Assembly: GCA_034231615.1 (NCBI GenBank)
Contig: CM067316.1
Coordinates: forward strand, 27,332,093-27,396,092
Direction of reading: 5' to 3'
DNA from: Meghimatium bilineatum
Lineage: Eukaryota > Mollusca > Gastropoda > Stylommatophora > Philomycidae
Length of the DNA stretch: 64,000 bases
How positions within the stretch are numbered: the first letter of the stretch is position 1; each line of letters starts with the position of its first letter. The notes below the pieces were generated by a model that searched no databases, had not been told where the DNA came from, and saw only the letters and a program-made list of their open reading frames with translations. The position numbers were made by a program, and so were the translations under genes. Shown piece by piece: positions 1 to 11,385 of this stretch.

Positions 1-61
1 ACCGTTTAACCAAATATTCGTGGAATCTTGTTAGGTATCGCTAGTCACCAATATCTGGTCT

Positions 62-165
62 TTATCAATAGTATCGATATATTGACGATCAACGAGCAAC
101 TTATTGCAAATGGTACTAATAGGTATCGATATATTAATGATTAACGAGCAGTACTGAATTGTCAT
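62..165. repeat. Short diverged repeat (ACGAGCAACTT type)
   Basis: Two diverged copies of a roughly 50-bp unit containing TATCGATATATT and AACGAGCA lie next to each other. A related stretch recurs at about 1340-1415, after a LINE tail. No coding potential or known family is recognised. Confidence 0.4.
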
Positions 166-282
166 ACAGTAACAGGGAGAACTTCATGGAAATAGAAGAA
201 AACAAAGATATTTTAACCACACTTCGTATGAAGGAAGAATTACTAAGGGAAATCGCCAGGCTTGTCAATAGGAATGTTATTC

Positions 283-338
283 CCATGGGATTCCCATGGG
301 AAACGTCCCATGGGATGGGATGGGATGGGACAGCACAT
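283..338. repeat. CCCATGGGA palindromic / GGGAT simple repeat
   Basis: CCCATGGGA is repeated in head-to-head arrangement and followed by a short (ATGGG)n run. The same composite appears at 776-840, so the two tracts bracket the hAT fragment. They could be relics of element ends or independent microsatellites; the sequence does not decide. Confidence 0.5.
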
Positions 339-364
339 ATTTGTATTTCCCATGTATTTAAAGG

Positions 365-610
365 CTTGTCTAGGTTTTTCTCAATTTGACGGCAGCAGTA
401 GAGCGCTTATTTAGTGCGGCCGGATTGTTGTTGAGTAAGTTACGAAAACGGATGTCACCAGCTCTCGTTATAAACTCTGTGTACATCAGATTTGCATGTA
501 AGATGAACATTGTGGAAATGGTTCACGGATTACCCGAATTAACTGAATTAGTAGAAGCAGTCGATCTGCGGGAAATTGATATTGTGCTGAATGAATCAGA
601 AATGATCTAA
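365..610 (+). pseudogene. hAT transposase C-terminal remnant
   Basis: The frame through 386-610 reads TAAVERLFSAAG followed by LLLSKLRKRMSP and ends at TAA (608-610). The A-x-x-E-R-x-F-S-x-x-G signature followed by basic and leucine-rich residues is characteristic of the C-terminal dimerisation region of hAT-superfamily transposases. No BED finger or catalytic core is visible upstream within the window, so this is a fragment. The preceding reading frame at 159-389 (reading MEIEENKDILTTL in part) is in another frame and may be a broken upstream piece; I do not recognise it. Transposition competence is excluded by the truncation. Confidence 0.7.
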
Positions 611-775
611 TAAAATGAGAGTGACAGAATGATACTGAATTGTCATAAAGTTAATAAATTTTGTCGTTTTGCATGTCTCTTTGTATATGTAGTCCTATTT
701 AGTAAACCTAAACCTAAACTTTCATAAATTTCATAATTTTATTTTAAATGTATTCCATATTAATATTATAATAGT

Positions 776-860
776 AATCCCATGGGATGGGATGGGATGG
801 GATAGGCATAAATTGCCATGGGATGGGATGGGATGGGTCAGAAAAATATGTCCCATGGAC
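776..860. repeat. GGGAT simple repeat with CCCATGGGA
   Basis: Second occurrence of the CCCATGGGATGGGATGGG composite, here in two blocks separated by a short spacer. It abuts the 5' end of a SINE A copy. Confidence 0.5.
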
Positions 861-872
861 CATGCTGGAAAT

Positions 873-1163
873 CGCCCTTGTGTTACCGGGACGCGAAAAG
901 GGAGCAAAGTATAGCAACATTGTTTACCTTCCACGCATGTCGTAAAAAGTGACTAAGGAGGTTATGGGATGAAGTTGGCTGTCCCGTCCCATATAGGGTC
1001 AGTAACTCAAAGCCATGCTGAAGTCGGATGTGTCCGGCCGAAAGGCGCAGATATCGCAGCAATGCTGTAAACCATGACACAACGCATTCCGTTCTCCGAA
1101 CTACATCCTGCTTATCTGCAGGAGTTTGAGAACGAACACAGAAGAAGAAGAAGAAGAAGACTA
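873..1163 (+). mobile_element. SINE family A copy
   Basis: A roughly 275-bp dispersed element also seen at 2560, 18744, 39858, 40395 and 50081 and in decayed form elsewhere. Shared landmarks are GAGCAAAG-ATAGCAACATTG near the head, CATGTCGTAAAA with GACTAAG, GTCGGATGTGTC, GCGCAGATATCGCAG, CAACGCATTCCGTTCTC, and a 3' end of GAGAACGAACACAGAAG running into (GAA)n. It has no ORF of note. The (GAA)n tail points to LINE-mediated retrotransposition. The head does not show clear tRNA A and B boxes. Confidence 0.75.
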
Positions 1164-1164
1164 A

Positions 1165-1335
1165 GGAAAATAAATATCAAACAAATAAACTATTTGGGAC
1201 ATGTGCACATGGGTTGAAACTAGGTTACAGTCTAGCAGAGTACACCACCAAGACAAGATACAGGTGCCGTTGTAGGTCTGTTGCAATCAATCTTCGTTGC
1301 AGAGAGAGCACTTGATGATGACTGAGTTGTATCTA
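1165..1335 (+). mobile_element. LINE 3'-end fragment, (GAT)n tail
   Basis: GTTACAGTCTAGCAGAGTAC, then CACCACCAAGACAAG, then a stretch ending CACTTGATGATGAC. The same 3' end is found at 53160-53350 and in part at 54090-54290. The short open stretch reads GYSLAEYTTKTR and the copy ends in a GAT-type tail, as expected for the extreme C-terminus and tail of a non-LTR element. Strongly 5'-truncated. Confidence 0.55.
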
Positions 1336-1435
1336 TGTATTTGACAATAAACGAGCAACTTATAGTCAGTAGTACTAAATTGTATCGATAATAAACGAGC
1401 ACTTGGAGGACATAGTTCTGGAGATGCCAACCTAC

Positions 1436-2548
1436 AAGAGGATGGTGTAAGAGTATGGTTTAAGAGGATGGTGTACACAAGACGATGGTGTAAGAGTATG
1501 GTTTAAGAGGATGGTGTACACAAGACGATGGTGTAAGAGTATGGTTTAAGAGGATGGTGTACACAAGACGATGGTGTAAGAGGATGTATACACAAGAGGA
1601 TGGTGTACACAAGAGATGGTGAACAAGAGGATGGTGTAAGAGGATGTGTACACAAGAGGATGGTGTACACAAGAGGATGGTGTAAGAGGATGATGTACAC
1701 AAGAGGATGGTGTACACAAGAGGATGGTGTAAGAGGATGGTGTAAGAGGATGTGTACACACGAGGTTGGTGTACACAAGAGATGGTGTACAAGAGGATGG
1801 TGTAAGAGGATGTGTACACAAGAGGATGGTGTACACAAGAGGATGGTGTAAGAGGATGATGTAAACAAGAGGATGGTGTACACAAGAGGATGGTATACAC
1901 AAGAGGATGGTGTACACAAGAGGATGGTGTAAGAGGATGATGTACACAAGAGGATGGTGTACACAAGAGGATGGTATACACAAGAGGATGGTGTACACAA
2001 GAGGATGGTATACACAAGAGGATGGTGTACACAAGAGGATGGTGTAAGAGGATGATGTAAACAAGAGGATGGTGTACACAAGAGGATGGTATACACAAGA
2101 GGATGGTGTACACAAGAGTATGGTGTAAGAGGATGATGTACACAAGAGGATGGTGTACACAAGAGGATGGTATACACAAGAGGATGGTGTACACAAGAGA
2201 TAGTGTACACAAGAGGATGGTGTACACAAGAGATGGTGTACACAGAGGATTGTGTACACAAGAGGATGTTGTAAGAGGATGGTGTACACAAGAGGATGGT
2301 GTACACAAGAGGATGGTATACACAAGAGGATGGTGTACACAAGAGGATGGTGTACACAAGAGGTTGGTATACACAAGAGGATGGTGTACACAAGAGATGG
2401 TGTACACAAGAGGATGGTGTACACAAGAGATGGTGTACACAAGAGATGGTGTACACAAGAGATGGTGTACACAAGAGGATGGTGTACACAAGAGATGGTG
2501 TACACAAGAGGATGGTGTACACAAGAGATGGTGTACACAAGAGGATGA
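1436..2548. repeat. 17-bp minisatellite (AAGAGGATGGTGTACAC)
   Basis: About 1.1 kb of tandem units. The main unit is AAGAGGATGGTGTACAC (17 bp), with 13-bp variants lacking the TACAC and 16-bp variants with one G of GG missing. GTGTACAC inside the unit is self-complementary. Reading frames on both strands (CVHHPLVYT-type on the minus strand) are long only because the unit lacks stops; they are not genes. Directly followed by a SINE A in minus orientation. Confidence 0.95.
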
Positions 2549-2559
2549 TGTGAACTTCA

Positions 2560-2835
2560 TAATTTTTTTTACTCTGCTTTCATTCCCACACTTCTGTAGA
2601 GTAGCAGGTTATAGCTGGAGAACGAAATGCCTTGGTTTACAGCTTGTCTCCGATATGGGTTCACTTCGACCTGATATTTCTGACTTCAGAATAGCTTTTG
2701 GTCACTGTGACACTTTTATATTAGATGGGACAGCCAAAATCTCCTTAGTAGCATCTATTTGCATGTATGACAAGTACCAGTGTTGCTATTCTTTGCTACC
2801 CTTTCCCTGTCCGACAACAACTGGTCAAAGTGCAT
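2560..2835 (-). mobile_element. SINE family A copy, degraded
   Basis: Reverse-oriented copy of family A. On the + strand it runs from a CTGTAGAGTAGCAGG-like stretch through CGAAATGC, GATTTC-type decayed positions and TTGCTATTCTTTGCTACCC near its 5' end. Heavily mutated, and the (GAA)n tail is largely lost. It sits immediately at the end of the 17-bp array. Confidence 0.6.
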
Positions 2836-2987
2836 GTCTTGGACTAAGAAGCAAGCCGAATGGTTTAAATACTGTAGAAATAAAATAGAAATTCAGTCCG
2901 AAATTGAAGAGTTGTGCAAATAATATGGGCCTATTTTGGCTATATAGAATACATGAACGTGCTGATAAAAACTGGAGTACAACGTAT

Positions 2988-3150
2988 GAGAAGCAGAAAT
3001 GGTTGGTTGGTTGCTGATCCAGCGGTCCTTGGGCTCATGCTCTTTGACCCAAATGCCATTGTGAGAAGCAGAAATCAAGAGATAAACAACTTGTTGGTTG
3101 ATTGATTTCTGCTCCAGTGGTCCATGGGCTTATGCCCTTTGACCCAGAAC
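2988..3150. repeat. Two-copy tandem duplication, ~105 bp
   Basis: Two diverged copies of a segment containing GTTGGTTG, then GATCCAGCGGTCC or GCTCCAGTGGTCC, then CTCATGCTCTTTGACCC or CTTATGCCCTTTGACCC. No function is recognised. Confidence 0.55.
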
Positions 3151-3221
3151 AACTTGTTAGAATGTGCTATCAAAACAGGAGACAGTTGAAATTGGAAGTT
3201 AATTTATCATTGATGCTGTGA

Positions 3222-3572
<351 letters not shown>

Positions 3573-3668
3573 TTGATTCTTGTTTAATTCTTAATTATTG
3601 TTTAGACTAGGTTTTCTACAACCATTTCTCACTGTAGTAACATCTTGGTCTTACATTCAGTATATGTA

Positions 3669-3671
3669 TCT

Positions 3672-3716
<45 letters not shown>

Positions 3717-4432
3717 ATACTACTACTACTAACACCGATACTACTATCACCAACCATCACTATCGTCACCACCGCCACTAATTCTACCACTACTACAACT
3801 ACCACTGCTACTACTACTACTACTACTATTGCTACTACTACTACTACTACTGCTAACACCGTCATTATTACCACAATCACCATCATCACCACCGTCACTA
3901 CTATTACTACCACAACTACCACTACTACCACTACTAATACTACCACTATTACTACTACTACTACCAAAACCACCACTATTACCACTACTACTACCACCAC
4001 TACTACTACCACTATTACTACTACTGCTAACACTACTACCACTACTACTACCACCAGCACAACCACCACTACTGCTATTACTATCACTGCCACCACCACT
4101 ACTGCTACTACTACTACCACCACAGCCACTACCACTACCACCACCACTCCTACTACTATTACAACAACTACTACTACTATACTACTGATATTACAACATC
4201 AACAACAACAACTACTACTACTACTACTACTACTACTGCTACTACTAGTACTAAAACCACTACAACTACTACTACTGATATTACAACAGCAACTACTACT
4301 GATATTACAACAACAACAACAACAACTACTATTACAACAACAACAACTACTACCGATATTACAGCAACTACTACTGATATTACAACAACAACAACAACTA
4401 CTACTACTACTAATATTACAACAACAACAACA

Positions 4433-4465
<33 letters not shown>

Positions 4466-5045
4466 GCTACCTGCTAACACCGCCACTACTACCACCACCA
4501 ACATCATCACTATTGTCATTACTATTACTACCACTACTACCACTACATCACCACCAGTACTACTACTACTACTAATATTACCACTATTACTACTACTACT
4601 ACCACAACCACCACTATTACCTCTACTACTACCACCAGCACAATCACCACTACTGCTATTACTATCACTGGCACCATCACTACTGCTACTACTACTACCA
4701 CCACTGCCACTACTACTACCACTACCACTACCACCACCACTCCCACTACAACTACAACTACAACTACTACTACTATACTACTGATATTACATCAACAACA
4801 ACTACTACTGATATTAGACAACAACAAAAACTGATATTACAACAACAACAACAACAACTGATATTACAACAGCAACAACAACAACTACTACTACTACTGA
4901 TATTACAACAACAACAACAACTACTGATATTACAAAAACAACAACTACTGTAATATACTACTACTACTACTACTACTACTACAACTACTACTACTGATAT
5001 TACAAAAACAACAACTACTGTAATATACTACTACTACTACTTCTT

Positions 5046-5089
<44 letters not shown>

Positions 5090-5090
5090 T

Positions 5091-5143
<53 letters not shown>

Positions 5144-5188
5144 GATATTACGACAACTACTACTACTGATATTACGACAACTACAGCA

Positions 5189-5231
<43 letters not shown>

Positions 5232-5275
5232 GTACTACTACTACTAGTACTACAACCACTACAACTACTACTCAT
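3669..5275. repeat. 1.6-kb ACT/CTA triplet tract
   Basis: Long imperfect trinucleotide repeat dominated by CTA/ACT, with ACC, AAC and GAT-ATT-ACA interruptions. Pure CTA runs of up to about 20 triplets lie near 4440-4465 and 5040-5230. Reading frames through it are poly-Leu, poly-Thr or poly-Val/Ser and have no protein-like composition. It lies wholly in the intron between the first two recognised ferlin exons. Confidence 0.97.
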
Positions 5276-5335
5276 ACCAGCAAACTGCTTTTTCCCCTGT
5301 AAGACCGTCAGCAATCACCATCAAACGTTATATTC

Positions 5336-5465
5336 TGGGCGTTCTTCTTTAGCTTTGTCCATGAGGAACCCATTTCTCTGACATTCTATCTTACAATTTA
5401 TCATTAAATATTCATTGTCCATGGAGGACCCATCTCTCCTACATTCTATCTTACTATATTTTTCA
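5336..5465. repeat. 64-bp direct duplication
   Basis: Two tandem copies containing TTGTCCATG-AGGACCCAT, then CATTCTATCTTAC. Low divergence. Confidence 0.65.
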
Positions 5466-6093
5466 CCAAATATCTGTTTGTCAAGAATGTTCTCCCATTC
5501 TATATCCAATGAAGTACTGATCTGGTTAAGTTGTTTGGTAAAGTATACTAGCATTATTCTAGCAATGCATTGAATAAATAGTGAGGGGGGGGAGAAGGTT
5601 TGTCGTGTTTGAAATGATGTGCTTGTGAAAAAAAGTAAATAAAACAGGAAGCGGCATTCAAGGGGTTCCATTTTGCTCTCCTGCTGACCCAAGATTAGCA
5701 GATAACCAAACTCCTGAGAGCACCTCCACGTTGTGCACACAGGAAACAGAAATACAGCGGACCGCGATTTCTTCCTGGTCAACCCTTTTAGAGATCATGT
5801 CCGTGGATGTGAATGCTGTAGATGGAATGAGAGTTTACTGCATAAAAAGAAAAACAATATGTCTGATATCTCCGCGCCAACACATACAGCGACACTGTCG
5901 ACAAACAGTGATATAAGGAATCTAGGCTCGGTCAGCCAAAGTGCAGGTTCATTAAGGGGCGGCCAATTTTGATGTCCTGATATGTGTAAATGGCATCACA
6001 CACATCGAGAAACGTGAGAAAGTCTCCGGAGAAGTAAGGATAGCACATTGAGTACATTAAGAGGGTAGCAAAACGCTAGAGGGCGGATGTCAC
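5466..6093. other. Intron sequence without recognised feature
   Basis: Contains a short poly-G (about 5584-5591). A stretch near 5690-5755 (TTAGCAGATAACCAA, then GTTGTGCACACAGGAAACAG) recurs in diverged form near 19840-19900, so it is part of an unnamed dispersed repeat. No gene is supported. Confidence 0.5.
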
Positions 6094-6516
6094 ATGCAAA
6101 TAAAATGGAGGAAATGGTATAAGGAAATTATAATTAAAGCAATGTTCAACTCGAGAACAAACATGGAGGTAACTCTAAGATGCATGTCTCGTGGAATGAC
6201 CACTGGTTCCACTAGTTATGTGCACAGGCTAGACTTAGACGAGGCTTCGACAATGTTGGTGAATGATACCTTGGCTAAATGGACGAAAGAAACCAAACCC
6301 AATTCTAATAGAGTGTTTCCTACAGTGAAACCATGTTTACAAATGAGAAAGGGTTCAGTACCCAATAAGCTCATGAACAATGCGTCTAATTACGTGAACA
6401 AAATTCACTGGCTGCAGAACATCTTGTGCGAGATAAAACGTTGTCGACTCAAGCTTAAATCCCTGTTTATGGCATCCTCTGAGAATGCCAGCCAGAGACA
6501 GTGTTATGGTCTGTAA
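6094..6516 (+). other. Unrecognised 140-codon open frame
   Basis: An uninterrupted frame beginning MQIKWRKWYK and ending SQRQCYGL. It is basic and shows no membrane segment or motif that I recognise. It lies in the intron between ferlin exons 1 and 2 of this window. An ORF of this length can occur by chance, and it could equally be a remnant of a mobile element. No function is proposed. Confidence 0.2.
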
Positions 6517-6639
6517 AGTCCACATAAAATTGGGTGATAAACAGTCACGGCGTAGAGTCGATACACATCCGTCGCCTGACGTCAGGTAGAAAGGCTGTCA
6601 TGGGCTATGGAAGCTCACCAGAATTAAAATCATACCGAA

Positions 6640-6770
6640 CTCGGATGTGCTATGCAATCATGGCGCAAATTGAACGGTAGCACATCGCACAGCACGCTCC
6701 TTGTTGGAAATGACTGGAATTTCGTGATGACTATTTGAAAACGAACACAGAAAAAGAAGACGAGGCAAGA
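6640..6770 (+). mobile_element. SINE family B copy, degraded
   Basis: CGAACTCGGATGTG, then CATGGCGCAAAT, then GAAAACGAACACAGAAAAAG matches in order the landmarks of family B (see 44365-44520). The tail has decayed to A- and G-rich sequence and leads straight into the 18-bp array. Confidence 0.5.
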
Positions 6771-7070
6771 CATCATTCTATCATTAATAACGAATACATC
6801 ATTAATAACGAATACATCATTAATAACAAATACATCATTAATAACGAATACATCATTAATAACGAATACATCATTAATAACGAAAACATCATTAATAACG
6901 AATACATAATTATTAATGAATACATCATTAATAACGAATACATCATTAATAATCAATACATCATTAATGTGAATACATCATTAATTATGAATACATCATT
7001 AATTATGAATACATCATTAATTATGAATACATCATTAATAATTAATATATTATTAATAATGAATACCTCA
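6771..7070. repeat. 18-bp minisatellite (CATTAATAACGAATACAT)
   Basis: About 16 units. The first two thirds use AATAACGAATACATCATT and the last third uses an AATTATGAATACATCATT variant, so two subfamilies lie side by side. The unit is rich in ATTAAT palindromes. Confidence 0.9.
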
Positions 7071-7207
7071 GAAGTTTTGCAACTCGGGGTCGTAGATAAT
7101 TCTCCTCGAAGGATTGGGGACTGGGTGGTGACCGTATTAAAAAAAGGTCATGCGTGTGTTTTCGTGCGACAAATAATGTTTTTTATAATAAAAAATTGTT
7201 GACCTTT

Positions 7208-7350
7208 TCGTGGAAATTAGCTTGAGATTTTACTGGCTAATTACCTGCCTTTTGGCTAAGTACTAAATGTCATGTTCCGTGGAAATTAGCTTGAGATTTT
7301 TTTGGCTAATTACCTGCCTTTTGACTAAGTACTAAATGTCATGTTCCGAT
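7208..7350. repeat. 68-bp direct duplication
   Basis: Two nearly identical copies of a segment that begins CGTGGAAATTAGCTTGAG, contains GGCTAATTACCTGCC and ends TACTAAATGTCATGTTCCG. Only a few substitutions separate them. Confidence 0.85.
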
Positions 7351-7619
7351 TTACTTTTTTTAAAGGGGTGGGGGGAGGGTTATCCACGGAACTGTAGTGG
7401 TTATCTGTTACATAATTTATAGAAATTCAAACTTCATAACTAAACGGCAGGGCAAATGATTCGGGCACTAATACTCGAAGAGTCTCTCTCTGTATATGGA
7501 ATACCATTCTTTAGAAAGAGGTCACACTAACAGAATAGGCAAACTGTATGATAGCTTCAAAAGTCAAACTATCTATATTATTAACGAGTGAATAGATATA
7601 TTCCCTGTGAATACTCTAC

Positions 7620-8185
7620 AATACATCATCATTCTGCTGGTTATGGTACATGTAGTTGTAGAATATTTCATCATCATCATGTGACATATTCTTCCCAGAA
7701 CAAGTCTTCGTTATGGTTTCTCTGAACACTTCGCGATTCTGAGAGAGTTGATCTGCCGCAGCTAGAGACATGTTTAAACAATCTGATATATCACTGTGCA
7801 ATCGTCATCATGGGCGCCCTCTTCCCCTGTTTCCGTTAACTTTGCCTTCAGCTATTAATCTGTCCACGCTGTTATGTTTCTTTATATGACCAAAACAAAC
7901 CAACTTTCTTGTTAAGAAGTTATTAAGGAGCCATCCATCTTGGACGTTAATTGATCTTAACACTTCTTGATGATTTTCGCAAACCTTAATTTTCGTTCTT
8001 GATGACTGTTTGACTATTTGTAAGTTGATAAATTCACGTGTGTTCAGAATATCCAAAAATCCAATTACTAGGCACATTTCTCCTGTAATAGGCCATTGTT
8101 TTCCTGAGGAAATCTGTTTATTTGCTTGATAATGTGCACAGATACATAATATTTGTTTATTCATTTTCCACAGATACATAAACAT
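7620..8185 (-). pseudogene. LINE reverse-transcriptase C-terminal fragment
   Basis: Minus-strand frames read LVCFGHIKKHNSVDRLIAEG, then KVNGNRGRGRP, then after a frameshift near 7805 SDISDCLNMSLAAADQLSQN. The W/CFGH-x-x-R/K...GRGRP...W/S-DI pattern is the conserved region after the thumb of many APE-type non-LTR reverse transcriptases. Frameshift and 5' truncation make it non-functional. Confidence 0.75.
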
Positions 8186-8295
8186 GTGTTTATTAATTGT
8201 CCAAAGATACTAAAAATATTCGTTTATTAATTGTCCACATTTACATAAATAAGTTCTTGATAATGTCCACATATATTTATGTTTACTTGCTACTG
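8120..8295. repeat. ~40-bp diverged tandem repeat
   Basis: About four diverged units with the pattern TTGTTTATTAATTGTCCACA-GATACATAAA. It overlaps the 5' end of the minus-strand LINE fragment. Confidence 0.6.
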
Positions 8296-8439
8296 TCTTG
8301 GAATTTTGCAGTTACTTATTGATAAACTTGTCAATAAATGTCTCTGGATACTATTACCTTTAATATGAGTGTTTTAAGAAACGGACCACTGAACACTGGG
8401 CTGAGCTGTGATGAACTGCTGCAAAACATCAAAACTAAC

Positions 8440-8885
8440 ATTCCTAAGAGCTTGAATAATCCGAGTAGTAATATATGTGTGTGAATCCTGGACAATCACC
8501 AACAAAGTGAAAAATAAAATAGCAGCAAACAAAATGTTACAGAAAAATCCTGGTAATACCATTGGCCAAAAATATCACCAATATTAACCATCCTGAGAGA
8601 AATGAATGTAAAAGAAAACTAACTAAACAGCATGGCTATTTCCAGAAAACTACAATATTTTGTGGTCATATCAAACGCGACGACAGCCTAGAGAATATCA
8701 CAATGGAGAAGATGATGCCAGAGAGACGAACAAGAGGCAGACCACGAAGAAGATGGACGAAAGACATCAAAGACCACATGAACATGACAACAACAGAATT
8801 AGGAAGACCAGCTCATGTCGACAGAAGTTTCGAAAGGCTGTGATGACTGCTACATGTTCAGGATATGCTACCTGATGATGATGAC
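8440..8885 (+). pseudogene. LINE reverse-transcriptase C-terminal fragment, (GAT)n tail
   Basis: Frames read YVCESWTITNKVKNKI, and after decay IFCGHIKRDDSLENITMEKM, then RRTRGRPRRRWTKDIKDHMN. C-E-S-W-T, F-x-GHI-x-R-x-DSLE and RGRPRRRW are successive landmarks of the region after the RT catalytic core in non-LTR retrotransposons. The copy ends ACCTGATGATGATGAC, a GAT-type tail, and the 30-bp array starts about 20 bp later. Several frame changes; dead copy. Confidence 0.8.
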
Positions 8886-8904
8886 TAATGAACACAAATA
8901 TCAA

Positions 8905-9820
8905 CAGTTTACTAATACCTATATTATATAATTCAAGTTTACTTGTGTCTATATTATATGATTCAAGTTTACTTGTGTCTATATTATAGAATTCAAGTTT
9001 ACTTGTGTCTATATTATAGAATTCAATTTTATTTGTGTCTATATTATAGAATTCATTTTATGTGTGTCTGTATTATAGAATTCAAGTTTACTTGTGTCTA
9101 TATTATAGAATTCAAGTTTACTTGTGTCTATATTATAGAATTCAAGTTTACTTGTGTCTATATTATAGAATTCAAGTTTACTTGTATCTATATTATAGAA
9201 TTCAAGTTTACTTGTGTCTATATTATAGAATTCAAGTTTACTTGTGTCTATATTATAGAATTCAAGTTTACTTGTGTCTATATTATAGAATTCAAGTTTA
9301 CTTGTGTCTATATTATAGAATTCAAGTTTACTTGTGTCTATATTATATAATTCAAGTTTACTTGTGTCTATATTATAGAATTCAAGTTTACTTGTGTCTA
9401 TATTATATAATTCAAGTTTACTTGTGTCTATATTATAGAATTCAAGTTTACTTGTGTCTATATTATATAATTCAAGTTTACTTGTGTCTATATTATAGAA
9501 TTCAAGTTTACTTGTGTCTATATTATAGAATTCAAGTTTACTTGTGTCTATATTATAAAATTCAAGTTTAATTGTGTCTATGTTATAGAATTCAAGTTTG
9601 CATATGCCTATATTATAGAATTCAAGTTTACTTGTGTCTATATTATAGATTTCAAGTTTACTTGTATCTATATTATAGAATTCAAGTTTACCTGTGTCTA
9701 TATTATAGAATCCACGTTTACTTGTGTCTATATTATAGAATTCAAGTTTGCATATGCCTATATTATAGAATTCAAGTTTACTTGTGTCTATATTATAGAA
9801 TTCAAGTTTACTTGTGGCAT
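8905..9820. repeat. 30-bp minisatellite (about 30 units)
   Basis: The unit is exactly 30 bp: AATTCAAGTTTACTTG followed by TGTCTATATTATAG. Phase is kept without an indel across about 9061-9800. Common variants are TATAG/TATAT, plus a few units with GCATATGCC in place of ACTTGTGTC. The YYRIQVYLCL and CVYIIEFKFT reading frames are products of the period and not proteins. It ends about 130 bp upstream of the next ferlin exon. Confidence 0.95.
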
Positions 9821-9920
9821 ATGTGACATTATTTAAAATATAATGTCCAAAGTTTACTTGTGGTTTTATTAACTAATATCAACAGTTGCTTGAATATTTA
9901 ATGTCAATAGTTACTTTTAG

Positions 9921-10166
<246 letters not shown>

Positions 10167-10174
10167 TAGCTTGT

Positions 10175-10790
10175 TACCTGTATATACTCGTTTCCGAGTT
10201 ACCCATAAGTACTAGCTCCTTTGTAACCTGTACACACTAGCCCCTATGTTACCTGTTGGGAGCCGCGTTAGCGCAGTGGTTAGCGCACTGGCTTCGCATA
10301 TGAGTGGTCCTGGGTTAATTCCCCAGTTGAGGCGGAAATGTTTTCAGATCGCAACGACTCCCAGGTCGACCCAGCCTTAAATGGGTACCGGATTAATCCG
10401 GGAAGTAAATACTGCGAGGGAGAGGAGATGGCTACCGCCCTCATTTGCAGAGCCTGTGAAATGTGAGATCGCTAACATCTCACACCCCTACGGCATTAAT
10501 AAATGCTATGGGTTACTATACTTTACTTTATGTTACCTGTATATACTAGCTCCTTTGTTACCTGTATACACTAGCTCCAATGTTACTTGTATATACTCGT
10601 TTCCGTGTTACCTCTATATACTCGTTTCCGTGTTACCTGTATATACTAGCTCCTATGTTACCTGTAATACTATCTCCTATGTTACTTGTATATACACTAG
10701 CTCCAATGTTACATGTATATACTCGTTTCCGTGTTACCTGTCTGTACTAGTTCCTCTGTTACTTGTATATGCTAGTTTCTTTATTAACTG
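10175..10790. repeat. ~24-bp minisatellite split by a SINE
   Basis: Diverged units of TGTTACCTGTATATACTAG plus CTCCTA or CGTTTCCG. The array is split by a SINE C at 10258-10530, and the sequence on both sides of the SINE is TATGTTACCTGT. Splitting one array by insertion is the simplest reading. Confidence 0.8.
10258..10530 (+). mobile_element. SINE family C (tRNA-headed)
   Basis: Head: GGGAGCCGCGTTAGCGCAGT, then GGTTAGCGCACTGGC, with an A box (TAGCGCAGTGG) and a B box (GGTTAATTCCC) at tRNA spacing. Body: GAGGCGGAAATGTTTTCAG, GTACCGGATTAATCCGGGAA, GAGATGGCTACCGCCCTC. It ends GGGTTACTATACTTTACTTT. A very similar copy is at 43475-43738 and a decayed one at 61478-61735. The flanking TATGTTACCTGT on both sides may be a target-site duplication, but the host array already repeats this motif. 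Confidence 0.88.
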
Positions 10791-10924
10791 TCCTGCGAAA
10801 TACAGAAAAGTGATACCGTAAGCTGCGTAAAGGTTGGGAGTGGGGTTTGTCTTCTCTTCAATAGAAACTAAAAGTAAAACAACATATATAACAGCTCATG
10901 AGTTATATAACTTCAACTACTTCA

Positions 10925-11025
10925 AAAGTGTCGCGCATGGTCAAGAGGTTAGAGCTTTGGTCTTACACCCGTGAGGCCCAGGATTCTATCCCTGGTAGTG
11001 ACTTGATTTTTTTTCTGTTGGAGCG
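10925..11025 (+). mobile_element. tRNA-headed SINE fragment
   Basis: GTCGCGCATGGTCAAGAGGT, then TAGAGCTTTGGTCTTACACC, then CAGGATTCTATCCCTGG. The A-box-like TGGTCAAGAGG and B-box-like GGATTCTATCC lie at tRNA spacing, but there is no clean acceptor stem, so this is a tRNA-derived SINE head and not a tRNA gene. Its tail is T-rich followed by A-rich sequence. Confidence 0.6.
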
Positions 11026-11149
11026 TTAATTAAAAAAACAACCTGACCTGAACATGACATGACGACAGAAAGGACATGCGGCCTTTATGCGCCGAACTCT
11101 TATACATGTTAATCGGCCACTAGTTAATCGGGGATTATTTACATGCTGT

Positions 11150-11385
11150 TGTCATATGCATAGTTATTTATGTCAGTGAACGATGTTTATGTGTGTACAC
11201 ATCTATCTCCCATATACATAGTTATTTATGTCAGTGAACGATGTTTATGTGTGTACACAGCTATCTCCCATATACATAGTTATTTATGTCAGTGAACGAT
11301 ATTTATGTGTGTACACAGCTATCTCCCATATGCATAGTTATTTATGTCAGTGAACGATGTTTATGTGTGTACACAGATATCATCG
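11150..11385. repeat. 58-bp tandem repeat, 4 copies
   Basis: The unit contains ATAGTTATTTATGTCAGTGA, then ACGATGTTTATGTGTGTACA, then CATCTATCTCCC. Starts at 11162 and 11220 and so on give a 58-bp period. Very low divergence. Confidence 0.9.

Noticed and set aside
1460..2560. Long minus-strand ORFs with VYTILLCTPSSCVHHPL repeats
   Set aside because: Products of the 17-bp minisatellite; three overlapping frames are open at once, which is a property of the repeat.
3629..5314. Poly-Leu, poly-Thr, poly-Val and poly-Ser ORFs
   Set aside because: Translations of an ACT/CTA triplet tract in different frames; no methionine-led domain or protein-like composition.
5321..5782. 153-codon minus-strand ORF starting MTRKKSRSAV
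   Set aside because: Part covers the 64-bp duplication (repeated IECRRDGSSMDNE and IECQRNGFLMDK), so its length is inflated by a stop-free repeat; no family recognised.
8943..9826. ORFs reading CLYYRIQVYL and CVYIIEFKFT
   Set aside because: Artefacts of the 30-bp array; two frames open together, no flanking domain.
10258..10340. Functional tRNA gene
   Set aside because: A and B boxes are present, but there is no paired acceptor stem, and the sequence continues into a SINE body found at three loci. The same applies to the tRNA-like heads at 10925, 19310, 45400-45612 and 46855-46978.
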